DNA of 64,000 nucleotides from Urechis unicinctus (taxonomy: Eukaryota; Annelida; Polychaeta; Xenopneusta; Urechidae). The position numbers were made by a program, and so were the translations under genes. The notes beneath the pieces were generated by a model. It was not told where the DNA came from. It did no database searches and saw nothing but the letters and a program-made list of their open reading frames with translations. Shown here in pieces: positions 36,401 to 49,500 of the stretch (its first letter is position 1; each line of letters starts with the position of its first letter). The stretch is from contig CM067350.1 in the NCBI GenBank assembly GCA_034190875.2, positions 21,443,355 through 21,507,354 of the forward strand, in the 5' to 3' direction.

Positions 36401-39400
36401 CAGATCAATCCCGGGGAACAAACCCAGTCTCCATGCGACTATTGTAATAATATAAGTTGGTGCCGGTGCCGGGTATTATGTTTTATGATGCTATTACAGA
36501 GGACGGGTACCACTCCATGTTATTCTAGAGACGGGTACCGCATTATATGGTTCTATTTCAGGGACGGATGACACTAGAAGAGCGGGGTAAGACACACTAC
36601 GAGACTGTCCTAAGTCTGGGTACCACGCTCTGTCATCTTATTCTAGCTAAGGGTACCACGCCCAGTCATCCTATTCTAGTTTCCGGTACCATGTCCTGTC
36701 ATCTCATTCTAGTTCAGGGTACCACGCCCAGTCATCCTATTCTAGTTTCCGGTACCATGTCCTGTCATCTCATTCTAGTTCAGGGTACCACACCCAGTCA
36801 TTCTATTCTAGTTTCTGGTACCATGTCCTGTCATCTCATTCTAGTTCAGGGTACCACGCCCAGTCATCCTATTCTAGTTTCCGGTACCACTGTCATCTCA
36901 TTCTAGTTCAGGGTACCACGCCCAGTCATTCTATTCTAGTTTCCGGTACCATGTCCTGTCATCTCATTCTTCTAGTTCAGGGTCACCATTCTAGTTTCCC
37001 AGTCCTGTCTATTCTAGTTTTCCGGTACCAGTTTGTACCATGTCTTGTCTCATTCTAGTTCAGGGTACCACGCCCAGTCATTCTATTCTAGTTTCCGGTT
37101 ACATGTCCTGTCATCTCATTCTAGTTCAGGGTACCACGCCCAGTCATTCTATTCTAGTTTCCGGTACCATGTCCTGTCATCTCATTCTAGTTCAGGGTAC
37201 CATGGCCAGTCATTCTATTCTAGTTTCCGGTAACATGTCCTGTCATCTCAGTTCAGGGTACCATGGCCAGTTCAGGGTACCACGCCCAGTCATTCTATTC
37301 TAGTTTCCGGTACCATGTCCTGTCATCTCATTCTAGTTCAGGGTACCATGCCCAGTCATTCTATTCTAGTTTCCGGTACCATGTCATGTCATCTCATTCT
37401 AGTTCAGGGTACCACGCTCAGTCATCCTATTCTAGTTTCCGGTACCATGTCTTGTCATCACATTCTTGTTCAGGGTACCACGTCCAGTCATTCTATTCTA
37501 GTTTCTGGTACTATGTCCTGTCATCTCATTCTAGTTCAGGGAACCACGCCCAGTCATTCCATTCTAGTTTCTGGTACCATGTCCTGTCATCTCATTCTAG
37601 TTCAGGGTACCACGCTCAGTCATCCTATTCTAGTTTCCGGTACCATGTCCTGTCAGCATATACTTAGTACCACGCTCTGTCATCTTATTCTAGCTTCGGG
37701 TACTACGCTATGTCATCCTATTTTACAGTCTGGTACAATGCTGCAGGATCCTATTCGGCATCGAGGTAGCACGCTATATGATCGGCGTCCCGGGTCCTGT
37801 TATAGAGCCGGTATCATTAGAGGTACCATCCCAAATAATCTGGGAACAACGTCGCTTGCTGTTTCGTCACACCGTGTGATGTGACGCCGGATGGGTGCGC
37901 GTGTCACCAGCTTGACAGGTTGACATGCATCCATCCAATATATGTCAGAATCTGTCACTCATCGCTGGAGCCTTATGTGAGATCTGACAAACTATTGTCA
38001 GACCGCCGCTTCAATTGATGTCTAAATCATGAGATTGCAGGACAATTTCGGTAATAACATATCCGCCAGCGCTGTCACACCCGATCGTGTGTCGCATGGT
38101 TAGTTCATTTCCCACGAGTCGATAGCAACCACTGGCTCCCAGTATTATCCTCGCTATACAATCAATATAATGCCGGCAAATTACTGTATCTGCTTCGAGT
38201 AGCATTTACCCTTTAGGAAGCGTCCATCGCATATCCATCTTTGGTCGGTAGATTTTTTTGGGTCCAGGGCATTGCATAACAATTGCGGCGGGTATCACGG
38301 GTTCAGCTGCGTGCGTTATTGATCATCTCGGTATCTGCAACCAGCGCTGTGTGGGCGGCTCGGTCGTAAACTAACAGGAAACGCCCCGCCCAATACGCCC
38401 GTTGTACAGTTACCGTACGTATACCACATACACAGCGCCCACCATACACCCGCACTACACAAACCTACATGTACCATACACCCACACTACTCAAACCTAC
38501 ATGTACCATACACCCACACTACTCAAACCTACATGTACCACACACTCACACTACTCAAACCTACATGTACCATACACCCACACTACAGACCTACATGTAC
38601 CATACACCCACACTACACAAACCTACATGTACCATACGCCCACACTACTCAAACCTACATGTACCATACACCCACACTACAGACATACATGTACCATACA
38701 CTCACACTACACAAACCTACATGTACCATACACCCACACTACACAAACCTACATGTACCATACACCCGCACTACACAAACCTACATGTACCATACACCCA
38801 CACTAATCAAACCTACATGTACCATACACCCGCACTACACAAACCTACATGTACCATACACCCACACTACACAAACCTACAAGTACCATACACCCACTTC
38901 ACTTACCCGTCATCCACCCTACACTCTGAACTTACCCTTCGATTAGCCTACACCCATCCTGAACTTACCCTATGATTACCCCACACTTACCCCAAACCGT
39001 CTCTGCACTTGCCCTACATTCACCCTACACCCTGCCTACATCTGCCCTCTACATCAGGCGATATTGTAGTTTCAATTTTACCTTCAGTTCGCAATTTGTA
39101 TGCAATTAACATTGTCTTCGTGTGTTGCAGGTGGAGGCAAATGGGAGCTCGGGTGGATTAGTTGGGGGCAGCTGTCAAGGAGGCCTGACATTTCTTGGGC
39201 TGGGTTCTCTTCTCACAAACACTCAGGTAAAATAATCAAGCATACCTGTTATATTTCAAGGTTTTAATGAAGAAAGAAATGCCCTTAATCTCACTGGTGA
39301 TTGGTAGCATATCAGACCTGCTTTCACTGAAGTCATCAGTGGCCTGGTGCCAATTGTCCATATTTATCACCACCTCCGTCTTCTATTGCATGCAGGAGTT

Positions 39401-40357
39401 TGAAGAACTTGTACAATTGGCCAAGAAGGGAAACAGGAAGAAGTGTGACCTTCTGGTCAAGGACACTGCAGGGTCAGATTATAATAACGTTCCATCGGAT
39501 TTTATAGTGAGCAGCTTCGGTAAAGCAGCCAGACAGAGGAGACATGAAGACAGCTCAGGTGAAGGTATAGCATTTATTCCAAATGATAAGTAGGCACTAT
39601 GTTTGCGAATCAATATTAAGTATTAATCTGTGCTATGTGTCTCTGTAATCAACGATTTTGGTGTGATGTGTACATATATGTGTATTTGTATGCTTTGCGT
39701 ATATGTAGTTTTCCTTGTAATAAGTGTGGTGTATATTTCAGATGACGAGATTGGCAGGGAGGACATCGCCAGCAGTCTTCTTTACCTAATCACCGAACAA
39801 ATGGCACAGACTGCTTACCTTGTGGCCAATTGCCAGAAGGTGAACAGCATAATCTTCTGTGGCTCCTTCCTCTCTAACAATGCATCTATCATTCCACAGA
39901 TCAAAGAGAAGCTGGCAGTCTGTTCGAGCTTCTTACAGGTCAGTACCTCCGTGTCAATAAGCAGCTCCATCCATGTCATCCCCTTCATCCCAGTCAGTCC
40001 ATCTCAGTCAGTACCTCCAACTCAGTCAGTTCATCCAACTCAGTCAGTACCTCCATCACAGTCAGTCCCCCATCTCAGTCACTACCCCAATTTTTGGTTA
40101 GTCCCTCTGTCTCAGTTAGTTTATCAATCTACAGTCAGTACCTCCATCTCAGTCAGCACCTAGATCTCAGTCAGGTCCCACAGTCTGCACCTCCCATCTC
40201 AATGAGTCTCAGTTCCTCTATACAGTGTTTCATTATGTTTGTGATGCAGACAGAGGTGCGGTCACTATACATGAAAAATGAAGGCTACGCTGGTTCACTG
40301 GGCATCTTGGCCTCACAGTACTACTCCCACCTCAACCACAACAGCAAGATTCTCTAA
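33486..40357 (+). CDS. Pantothenate kinase family (type II PanK) protein
   Basis: Nine coding exons: 33486-33493, 33900-33991, 34195-34238, 34825-35009, 35103-35295, 39131-39226, 39396-39558, 39742-39938, 40250-40357; 1086 bases, 361 residues, against about 370 for human PANK3. The family phosphorylates pantothenate, the first and controlling step of coenzyme A synthesis. The ATP-binding start FALDIGGSLAKVAYLQ (29-44) matches the PanK DIGG.L.K motif. It is followed by QATGVGCTKY (GG..K region), VVNMGSALTI (VNIGSG region), GGLTFLGLGSLLT (GGGTFLGL region), VSSFGK, IIFCGSFL and NEGYAGSLGIL near the C-terminus. There is no DUF89 phosphatase domain of the PANK4 type. E117 aligns with the catalytic glutamate (Glu138 in PANK3, recalled numbering). 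The position of Arg207 is Leu184 and the triple glycine is GGL, so activity is uncertain. Exon 5 acceptor was chosen at 35102 because it keeps phase. Intron 5 is 3.8 kb and almost wholly minisatellite. Confidence 0.88.
34540..34800. repeat. Decayed GATTTGACC repeats in PANK intron 3
   Basis: Irregular words GATTTGACCCGGGTTAGGC and GCTTGCTGATACT recur before exon 4. This is probably an old minisatellite. Confidence 0.45.
35325..36020. repeat. 27-bp minisatellite in PANK intron 5
   Basis: About 26 units of CAATCCACCACGCCTCTACA then CTTCACC, starting about 30 bases after the exon 5 donor. Open frames in all three forward phases (up to 323 codons) run through it and are not genes. Confidence 0.95.
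36600..37720. repeat. 65-bp higher-order minisatellite in PANK intron 5
   Basis: About 17 units in which two related halves alternate: GGTACCACGCCCAGTCATTC then TATTCTAGTTTC, and GGTACCATGTCCTGTCATCT then CATTCTAGTTCAG. The alternation shows a two-step expansion (a half-unit duplicated, then the pair amplified). Units near 36960-37040 and 37240-37280 are broken. Confidence 0.95.
38440..38905. repeat. 30-bp minisatellite in PANK intron 5
   Basis: About 15 units of AAACCTACATGTACCATACA then CCCACACTAC. It decays toward exon 6 into ACTTACCCT-type words up to about 39050. Confidence 0.95.
39933..40215. repeat. Minisatellite copying the PANK exon 8 donor
   Basis: Exon 8 ends TTACAG before GTCAGTACCTCC. 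Words CTCAGTCAGTACCTCCA then TCT recur about a dozen times over the next 270 bases, with variants CAGTTCATCCAA. The donor core GTCAGTACCTCC is therefore part of the unit. Confidence 0.75.
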
Positions 40358-41329
40358 CCTGGCTTCAGCTGCTCATTGCTTCAATAGTTTTATGGTGTCA
40401 ATTTACACAAATGTTTCCAAGGGTGCATGAGCAATTCTCAAGTCCAGAAAAGTGACATTAAATAGCACTTATCCATCTGGAGTACACTTTGTATACCTTG
40501 AGTACACATTGTGTATCTGGAGTGCACTTCGTGCACCTGGAGTGTATCCCGGTATGTATATTGTGCAGCTGGTAGGCCATGTATTTCTTTCATCAAAGAA
40601 TAATTTACTTTGATGACTAGCCATCGTTGGAGAGTGAGGCAAGAAACTGACCTTAATATGTTTGAATCTTAACTCTATTGAAAATGTTTTCACCTGGTTG
40701 CACACTCATTCATAAATATCTACAATGGAAGCTAGCTGTTTTGGGTTCAACTTAGACCCGAGGACCTCTTATTTTAGGCTAATTGAGGACAGTACATTTT
40801 TGAGCGTTGTTATCAAGGCCATAACGATAACTGGACCTGTAAAAATGAATCGTGTATTTTCGTAGATGGCTGACCAGTTACGTTTTATGGTGAGATTTAA
40901 GCTGATTGTCAGAGTTCTTTCATTGTGACTACTTTGTCATCTGCGCCCTATTTAAGTGCCATTTCTGATATTCATCAAACTTAGGATATATTTATCGGAT
41001 TTATGTGCCAAATCTCGCCATTGGAGCACAGTCCTTGTGTTGGTAATGAACGTTTTGATGTTATGGGAAAACAGGGTTGCCATAGATTATTTTAAACTGA
41101 ATATACCCAATGTCTTGTTATTTTGTATTACCCTGTAGCTAAATGCCTGATTGGTGTGTCTATTGTAGTATGTATGGCTAGGTGAAGACTGCTGTTTTAC
41201 ACTTACGATTTAGGAGACATTGTCCATTTATCTCACTTGGAGGAAAGCTCAGTGACCGCGCGTGAAAGGAAACCATTCTTGGTCAGTGTAGGAAGTATGT
41301 AGTAGGGTCTTCATCTTGTTTTGTATGAA

Positions 41330-41665
41330 AACTAGTGTGATGGCACTGTCATTGGAGTGAGAGCTCTATAAAAGGATTTATAGCACGATCATTACAGTGA
41401 GAGTTCTATTAAAGGATTTATAGCACGATCATTACAGTGAGAGTTCTATAAAAGGATTTATGGCACTGTCATTGGAGTGAGAACTCTATATAAGGATTTA
41501 TGGCACTACCATTGGAGTGAGAGTTCTATAAAAGGATTTATGGCACTGTCATTGGAGTGAGAACTCTATATAAGGATTTATGGCACTACCATTGGAGTGA
41601 GAGTTCTATATAAGGATTTATGGCACTACCATTGGAGTGAGAGTTCTATAAAAGGATTGATCTGT
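41330..41665. repeat. 39-40 bp intergenic minisatellite
   Basis: About eight units of AAAAGGATTTATGGCACTAC then CATTGGAGTGAGAGTTCTAT. Subtypes alternate (AGCACGATCATTACAG, GGCACTGTCATTGGAG). Confidence 0.9.
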
Positions 41666-42544
41666 GTAAGCTCTGATAATAGATGGCATTATCATTATCA
41701 ATGATGGCACCGGAAGATGGTGATGGAATAATCAGGAATGCTTTGGCATTGTGGTGGGTCATAAGCTAATCAAAGTAATCCTAGTGATAAAAGCTGTAGA
41801 TGAGTTATTTAAAGAGTTCCTCTGATAATAGCTCATTAACCCACCATATTCCTACTATCTGCTTGTGTTTGTAAGAGAGAATATCTATTTAGTCAAATAA
41901 ATGTGCTATATCTGCATGTTTGGTTTCAGTAATAATAATATGCTATGATTTAATTCTGGGAAGAAGGTCACGCAGAAACTAAGATTGTTGTGATATCACA
42001 TCCAGCATGTCTCTAGCCAGGCCTGGAGTAACCAATGAAAACAAGAAGCCCACGGCCACTTCACTAATGAATCATGTGCTTTACTGGCAACAATGGCCAA
42101 GCTACCAATATAGATACAATACACCACGTTAGATTTCAGCTGTCACTGAAAAATTACACAACACATTTAATGGTGCCCCATTATAACAGGCAGAATAAAA
42201 TGAATGTTAATAATTTGCTGCATGTTTTAATACAAGTGCAACAGATAATTCCTATCAACATCTTACCCATATATAATTAACATACAATTGACATATCTCC
42301 GTGGCGATAGGTAGCAGTCATTAATGACAATCAACAAATTATTGAAAAGTCTATAAAAATAGTCCATTAAATGTATAAACCAACTGTTGTAAATCGATAA
42401 GAATAGATATGAAGATAAAAAGGGAGAGTTGGCAGCAGGCTGACCATCCCCTAGATGCTGTGGCCTTCAGCCTCTTCATGCAAAATCATAAAGGTTGGCA
42501 GGGTATCCCTGCTGTGTATTTGAAGGGATGGAAACTTGCTCACA

Positions 42545-42840
42545 TTTTGCAGATAAATGGCGAGAATGATGGCTGACATTTTGTATAGTTACAGAATGAT
42601 TACCAATCTTATGTTATAGTAACAATGATGGCTGACATTTTGTTATAGGAACAGAATGATGGCTGACATTTTGTTATAGGAACAGAATGATGGCTGACAT
42701 TTTGTTATAGTAACAGAATGATGGCTGACATTTTGTCATAATAACAGAATGATAGCTGACATTTTGTTATAGTAACATCATAATGGCTGACCTTTTGTTA
42801 TAGTAACAGAATGATGGCTGACATTTTGTACCAATAGTGG
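42545..42840. repeat. 31-bp intergenic minisatellite
   Basis: About eight units of GAATGATGGCTGACATTTTG then TTATAGTAACA. Confidence 0.9.
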
Positions 42841-43594
42841 CACAAAGGCTATAACGTCCGACATGTTTTGGCATTTAACGAGCTGGTAGGAATCAAGTGG
42901 CTAGACCGGTGTTAGTGCTGCCTGTTATGTCTTCTCTCCTAACTCAGGCTTTCTATTTAAACACCAATTAAATATGACAAAGGCTAGAGATAAATGCAGC
43001 GGATAAGTCGTGTAAGCAACTTGTACCGCACGGTCCAGCCACAGAGTTGTGCATACCAGAGTAGGAAACAGACACTGGCTGGATGGGCGACACCCCTGCT
43101 GCCTTCAACCCTTATACTGCTAAGCTGCCGAGTTGTAACATCAATACAAATCATAGTAAAAGTTAGATATATCAATATGCCTATATAACAAAGTGGCCCG
43201 TAGCTGTGGAAAACATGCAGGGTAAACACAAGCCCCTGTTGCTAGAGGAGGCATTATCTCCTGATACAGGAACCGTCTCGGGTTACCCCTGAAGTTTCTC
43301 ATCAACATCACCACCTCCAAAGCAACCTAAAACGCTAGAGTCATTCACACTATATGATTTAGTAGTTCTTTGCCAGACGACCACTTCCTATTTTAGTTTT
43401 GGAGCTACTGGATTGTGATCCTCCCAATGGAAGTCTGCCTGAAGGCGAGTTGCGGTGGCTGGCTGACATGTTGCCATGGTGATAAACAGCACTACTGGTG
43501 TGTGACCTCGGTAACCCTACGTCTGAAAGGGAAAACTTTTATAAAGTCACAGGGCATGGGTGGTTATGATGGCCGTGGATATCAATCACAAATT

Positions 43595-46500
43595 TTAGAC
43601 ATTATGATGCAAAAATGAAGCTGAATTAATGCTTTGTGGTATAGGCAACAGGCATCTTCCTGGGGCAGAAGAAAAAGTACTGATGGATGAAGATGATTCA
43701 GAAGAGTCCAAATGTAACCTTCATGAATGATATTTAGACTAGGAATGCAATAGCAACTTTTGCAAGCACTCCACTATGATTGGAGGGATGGTACTCACCG
43801 AGCGTGGGGGGGGAGCCTAAGTCCACACCACTAGAGCTGCAGAGGCTGCTTTGGGGATGCGGGTTGCCTTGGGGATGCCATGCGCTGCTGCCGGGGTGAT
43901 GTGTAGTTCCTCTTCCACTTGCCTGCAGTCACAAGCCAGAGAGTCAGTTATATGAGCAACTACACTAGATGTAGGAGAAACCAGAATGGTCATTAGTGGA
44001 GGAGAGGGTAGGTGTTAGTGTGGAGAGGCGGTCAGGAGAGGGGGGAGGGTTTTGAGGTGATGGAGGGGTAGAAGGTAACGGGAAGGGTAGGATGAGAAGG
44101 GTAGTTGGTGGTGGGGAGGGAAGGTGGTGAACGGCAGGAGGTGATTGAGAGGACAAGAGTGGAGGGCAGTATGTGGTGGGGGGGTGGCAGAGGAGGTGAG
44201 GGGTAGGTAAAGAGGGAGATGGGCTGCAAGGGCGGGGAGGAGTGGAGGGCAGAGGTCAGTGCGGAGGGGAAGGAAGGGAAGGTAGGGTAAAAAATGGAGG
44301 GGAGTGACAAAGGAAGTGGGGAGGTCAAGGGGTGGAGGCGGAGGTTTGGTGGTTATGGGGAGGATAGGAGAGGGTAGGGTAGGAGGTGAAGAGGAAAGTA
44401 GCTGTTGACGGGAAAGGGAGGAGGATACCCTCCTCACCCCCCATCCTCCCCTCCACTTCCTACCCTTGCCCTGCACCACCACCCCCTACCCTCCACTCCA
44501 GGGGCTCTCATAGCTTATCATGGCAAGCCACTCTGACAACAGAGTGCTACATAGGTCACGGATTGTCATCAACACATACACAGCACCTCAACAAAGCAAT
44601 CCCTCAACATATTCTGAATACTGTATCATCAGTGGCACCGGCATGAGAAGAACATATGCCCATTATTCTGGCATGCCACCTGCCAGCGAGACAGTAGCAG
44701 GTGGTACAGAGGCTACCAATACCTCTCTATTAGTTTGCCACCATCCTCAGTATGCTCACTGTCAAACATCATATTCAACATTCTTGCGGCTTCATGTAGC
44801 TGAAGTTGAATACATGTGAATCTACGAAAGTGGTTTGGCAATAGTTGCTCTCGTAGGATAACAGGTGATAGTGATTATGAGAGAAGGGGGAGTTAATGTG
44901 ATGTGAGGGGGAGTGATGCAGGGTGACAAGCAGGTGGGCCACACAGACTGCACGTACCTGGCTGCGGTCAGCAGCAGCAGCATGAGGCGCGGAGCCACCG
45001 GGCGCAGCACCAGGGCGCTCAGCCCCAGTAGAGTGGTTGGCCCGCTGCTTGCCGTTAGTGGGACGAGGAGAGTCATAGTGGTGGTTGTAAGGGGGGTGAG
45101 AGTGAGAAGTGAAGACTAAGTTGTTAGGTAGATAGAAACACACAGGCACGCTGGGTGTCACGGGGGACACGGTCACCACGGGAGATGTATTAGGCTCGGC
45201 AACCTTAGCTACGGTGACATGAGAGGCTGTAGACATGGCGACATAGTGCGAGGGACTACTGTTTGAATGTTGCAGGGTCCTGTTGGATGGTGGGTAAGAT
45301 GGGTCTACGTGTGAGGGCGGAGACGGGAAGTAGATGTGAGGGGAAGGGGGCGTGGCTGATCCTGCACCGGAGTAGAAGAGGGAGCTAAGGGGAGGGGTAT
45401 GCTGCTGCTGCTGCTGATGATGATGGTGGTGATGAAGCAAAGGGAAGGAGTGGTTTGCCGGTGATGAAGAATGGCTGTGGGTGAGTGAAGTCAGTGGCGA
45501 GCCTCCCTCTGCAGCAAGGCCTGTAGACGCACTGCGACGTACCATGCCAGGGATGGCTACTGGTTGTGAGCCTGGAGCATCAAGACCAGCTCAGCCTCAC
45601 CACCAAGTATCTCCACAATCAACTTAAGTGAAATCTTAACACCAAAAGATAAGCCCAGAAACCAAGAAGGCAACATAAGAAATAAGAGATAGAAGTTAAT
45701 GATTGAATTAGTCAGGGTCGTCTTATCTAAGAGAAGGTTGGCCTCCGCCTTACTCACCTTTATACTTGGGAGTGCCGGGAGCGTTGGTGTCATGGCTCTG
45801 GCTATCTCGCCCTCCCCCCTCACTTGCTCCCTCTCGCTCGCGCTCCTCCCTCTCCTTCCTGATACACACCGCCACATAACACGCACCTCACCATCTCGCT
45901 CATAACAAACGTGGAGTAAATGCGTCAGTCGTGAAGGCAGCCTTGACAGTACCTGGCTTTCTTGGCCAGAGAAATGGGGCATTCCTTCATGAAGTGACCT
46001 ATCTTGCCACAAATGCGACAGCCTCTGTCGTTGGGCGGTGAGCCTTCAGTCAAAATGCGGGCGTCAAACAAGTAGTCCTGTAACGTGATCAATCGGTCTT
46101 TAATCAAAATACATTGAAAAGTTGGCCATCCTGTTCAGACGATAGAGATGTTAGGAACTAAATCCTCCCAGTGACCAATTGAGCCAGGGTTCTCTGTCCT
46201 TTACTGATAAGCTGCATGGTCCTGACGTGTAAGTGATTACCTGCATGGTCTTGTAGCACCTGGGCACCTCATCAACAGGGGTACCAAACAGCTGTCTAGC
46301 GTTGCGTAGAGCCTTCATGATATATATGTTCACTGCCAACACACAAACCATGTTGTGCTTCTATATGTCAAGATAACATAACAAGTCAAGCATTTATTGT
46401 AAAACCAAATAATTTAACACGACATCAAGCTCAGCAGATAAGGAGACTTACTTTTTCGAGAGAGACCAGCCCCGAGATTATGGTTGAGATCAAATGGATC

Positions 46501-49500
46501 TGGATCGACACGGTAAACACACAAGTAAGAAATGAATTCATATCACCATGATACAGTTTGTTAGCAGCAAAGGGAAAAGCAATGCTGGGTGAGGAGCTGT
46601 GCATTCAGAGAAGCCTAACACCTGCCTTCTATGCATATACAGTTGCTGTTCCAGAGCTTGTCAAACTTGCTCATTGGCTCGAGGCGTCGTATGGAGATAA
46701 CATAGTCCTTCATGTTGAAGCTGTCCGTGTAGAATTGAAGCAAACCGTTCCAGAGTTCTGACACTGTCTCGTGGTTGGCATCCCAATGCCTCCACAGACG
46801 CGACTGAAACAGTCACAATAAATCACATGCAATGATGGGATGGGAAGGTGAGATGCGAGGCTGGAGCAGTGAATGAATGTGAGGGGAGAGGCTGGAGCAA
46901 TGAATGAATGTGAGGGGAAAGGCTGGAGTGGTGAATGAATGTGAGGGGAGAGGCTGGAGCAGTGAATGAATGTGAGGGGAGAGGCTGGAGCAATAAATGA
47001 ATGTGAGGGGAAAGGCTGGAGTGGTGAATGAATGTGAGGGGAGAGGCTGGAGTGGTGAATGAATGTGAGGGGAGAGGCTGGAGCAGTGAATGAATGCGAG
47101 GGGAGAGGCTGGAGCAGTGAATGAATGTGAGGGGAGAGGCTGGAGCAGTGAATGAATGTGAGGGGAGAGGCTGGAGCGATGAATGAATGTGAGGGGAGAG
47201 GCTGGAGCGGTGAATGAATGTGAGGGGAGAGGCTGGAGCAGTGAATGAATGTGAGGGGAGAGGCTGGAGCACGGAATGAATGCGTGGGGAGAGGCACCCA
47301 AGGGACTATACACGTTAGCTCTCAGTGGCAGCAGGTTAGGAATCAGAGAACACGTCATAAATATAAGAACTCACAACAAGCTTCATGTCATCCTGGAACC
47401 AGGCATTGTAACCATCTACCAGTCTCTCAGGTTTCTTCTTCCCCTCGTATAGCTACAAACAGCCATCAACAGTTAGTACAGACATGGAGAGTAAGATACG
47501 TCAGCTGATGAGGTACATGGAGGCAACTGACCTCCTGAAGGACGGGGAGGACGGGAGGCTGGCGCTGCTGCAGGAAGTAGATCACCATGAGGACATAGGC
47601 ATAGGAGGAGAGGCTGCCTCGCGACGCGTCACCGATGTCACAGCACTGCACAACCAACATACATGTCACAACTGAAATACACACATCACAGCACTGTATA
47701 TCCAACATACACACATCACAGCACTGTATATCCAACATACACACATCACAGCACTGCATATCCAACATACACACGTCACAGCACTGCATACCCCATATGT
47801 TTTGTGATTGAAGTTTTCATGGTTATAGCTGATTTTCCCATTGAAGTAAGCACTACCCAGAATGAGACACCCACCTTAGCCAGGACTTTCATTGTGTAGC
47901 CCAGGACTTTGACTCGAGGATCAAAATCACAGTATTTTAGCAGCAGACGAGTGTTGTGTTGAGCCTGGTACATGACATACAGAACTCTTCTTACAGGCAG
48001 ACAGGGTCAAATGAAACAATTTGTTGGGCAATACCTGGGTCATGGCAATGTGTGATAATTTTCAACACATCATGGTAATGTGTCTCAGAGACTGTGTGAA
48101 TGTGTAACAGAGGTCATATCAACTGAACACAGAAGTCATGCCAAAGTGCAACAGAGGTCAATCTTATGTTACAGAGGTCATCATAATGTGTCACAGGTCA
48201 TAAAATGTTTATCAGTGATCATGTCAATGTGCTGGGGAGGTCATATAAAAAAAAATACAGAAGTAATGTAAAATTGTTACTGATGTGAGGTCAGATTTGT
48301 ACCAGCGTGTTGTAGAGACTGATATCACCCTCCAGTTGACTGCGTCCATGTCGAAACTTGACAATCGGCACTTTGGCTGTGGTGATGGGCAGAACCTGGT
48401 ATAGACCCTGGTGTCTCTTCAAACATTTGGCCAATGAATTCATCATCTCGGCATGATTCAGGCCCTTATCAATGGAACATACAGGAAAATAATGTGTGAT
48501 TAGGGAGGTAACATGGTGTGATCTGAGTGGCAGGGTTAAACATTGCACGGTTGGAATAGGAGGGGGAACATGGCATGAATTGAATGGAATGGTACACACA
48601 GTATGGTCTGAATGGGAGAGTATATATGGCATGATCTGAATGGGAGGGTAAATATGGCATGATCTGAATGGGAGGGTAAATATGGCATGATTTGGATGAG
48701 ATTGATAATTTTTGACGATTTACCTCATCTTTGCCATTGGGCATAGTTCTGAAGGTCAAACATATGTCAAGGTCACTGTGTTGAAATCCAAATCCATTGC
48801 AAGAAGAGCCAAAGAGACTTAACATGGCATCTGAAACATTATGCAATTAGCCCCACTTAAAGAGGTGTAATCTGTGCCATAATATGACATGATATGTGCC
48901 AGAAATGAGGTGTGATCTGTGCCATTTATGCAATCTATCCATTAATGTTGTCAATGAGGTAATGGTAATATTGCGGTTTAATGTCGCTTTCAACAATGAG
49001 GCGATATCGTGACGGTGATCGACTAGGATGAATGTGATGCTTGGACAGCTCCCCTTAAGTGCCAGTGCCCACTTGGCACAAACCCGTTGCCCAGACCGGG
49101 CTGCACAACCTGCTGGGACGACATGGGACAGCCAATTAATGTGATCATCTGAGTCACGGCAAACCAGTCAGGTTTTAACACCTCCATATCGAACCCACAA
49201 CCTGTTCGTCTAAAGGCAACGCAGTTTACCACTACGCAACGGGCTGGCTGTGATGTCAATAAGTCAAACATTTAGCTCACCAGGATAAATCTCCCTCACG
49301 TAGCTCTGCAGCTCCTGGAGCACCTGTTCCCGTATGTACAGCTCACGTTCCCTGGGCTCAAAATCACCTGCATCTCACACACACCACAACATCATCATCT
49401 CCTTCTCACAGACTCACTTTCATGCATGTGAAGCGGTCATCAGTAAAGCATACTAACGAGGGACTTTCCAGAGGATTTTGTCAAGGAGCTCGGTAAAAGC

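Larger units (their letters stand above)
40358..43594. other. Convergent intergenic region between PANK and TUT4/7
   Basis: No gene is seen. It holds the PANK 3' flank, with an AATAAA at 41896-41901 that could end a long 3' UTR, and two minisatellites listed separately. Positions 40455-40560 carry four short copies of CTGGAGTACACTTTGTATAC type. The rest is AT-rich unique DNA. Confidence 0.4.

Noticed and set aside
36547..37884. Long plus-strand frames with SCHLILVQGTTPSH repeats
   Set aside because: These are artefacts of the 65-bp array in PANK intron 5.
44015..44482. Proline-rich minus-strand frames as extra TUT exon
   Set aside because: The purine-rich intron block explains the composition, and the flanking TUT exons already join in phase 0 without it.
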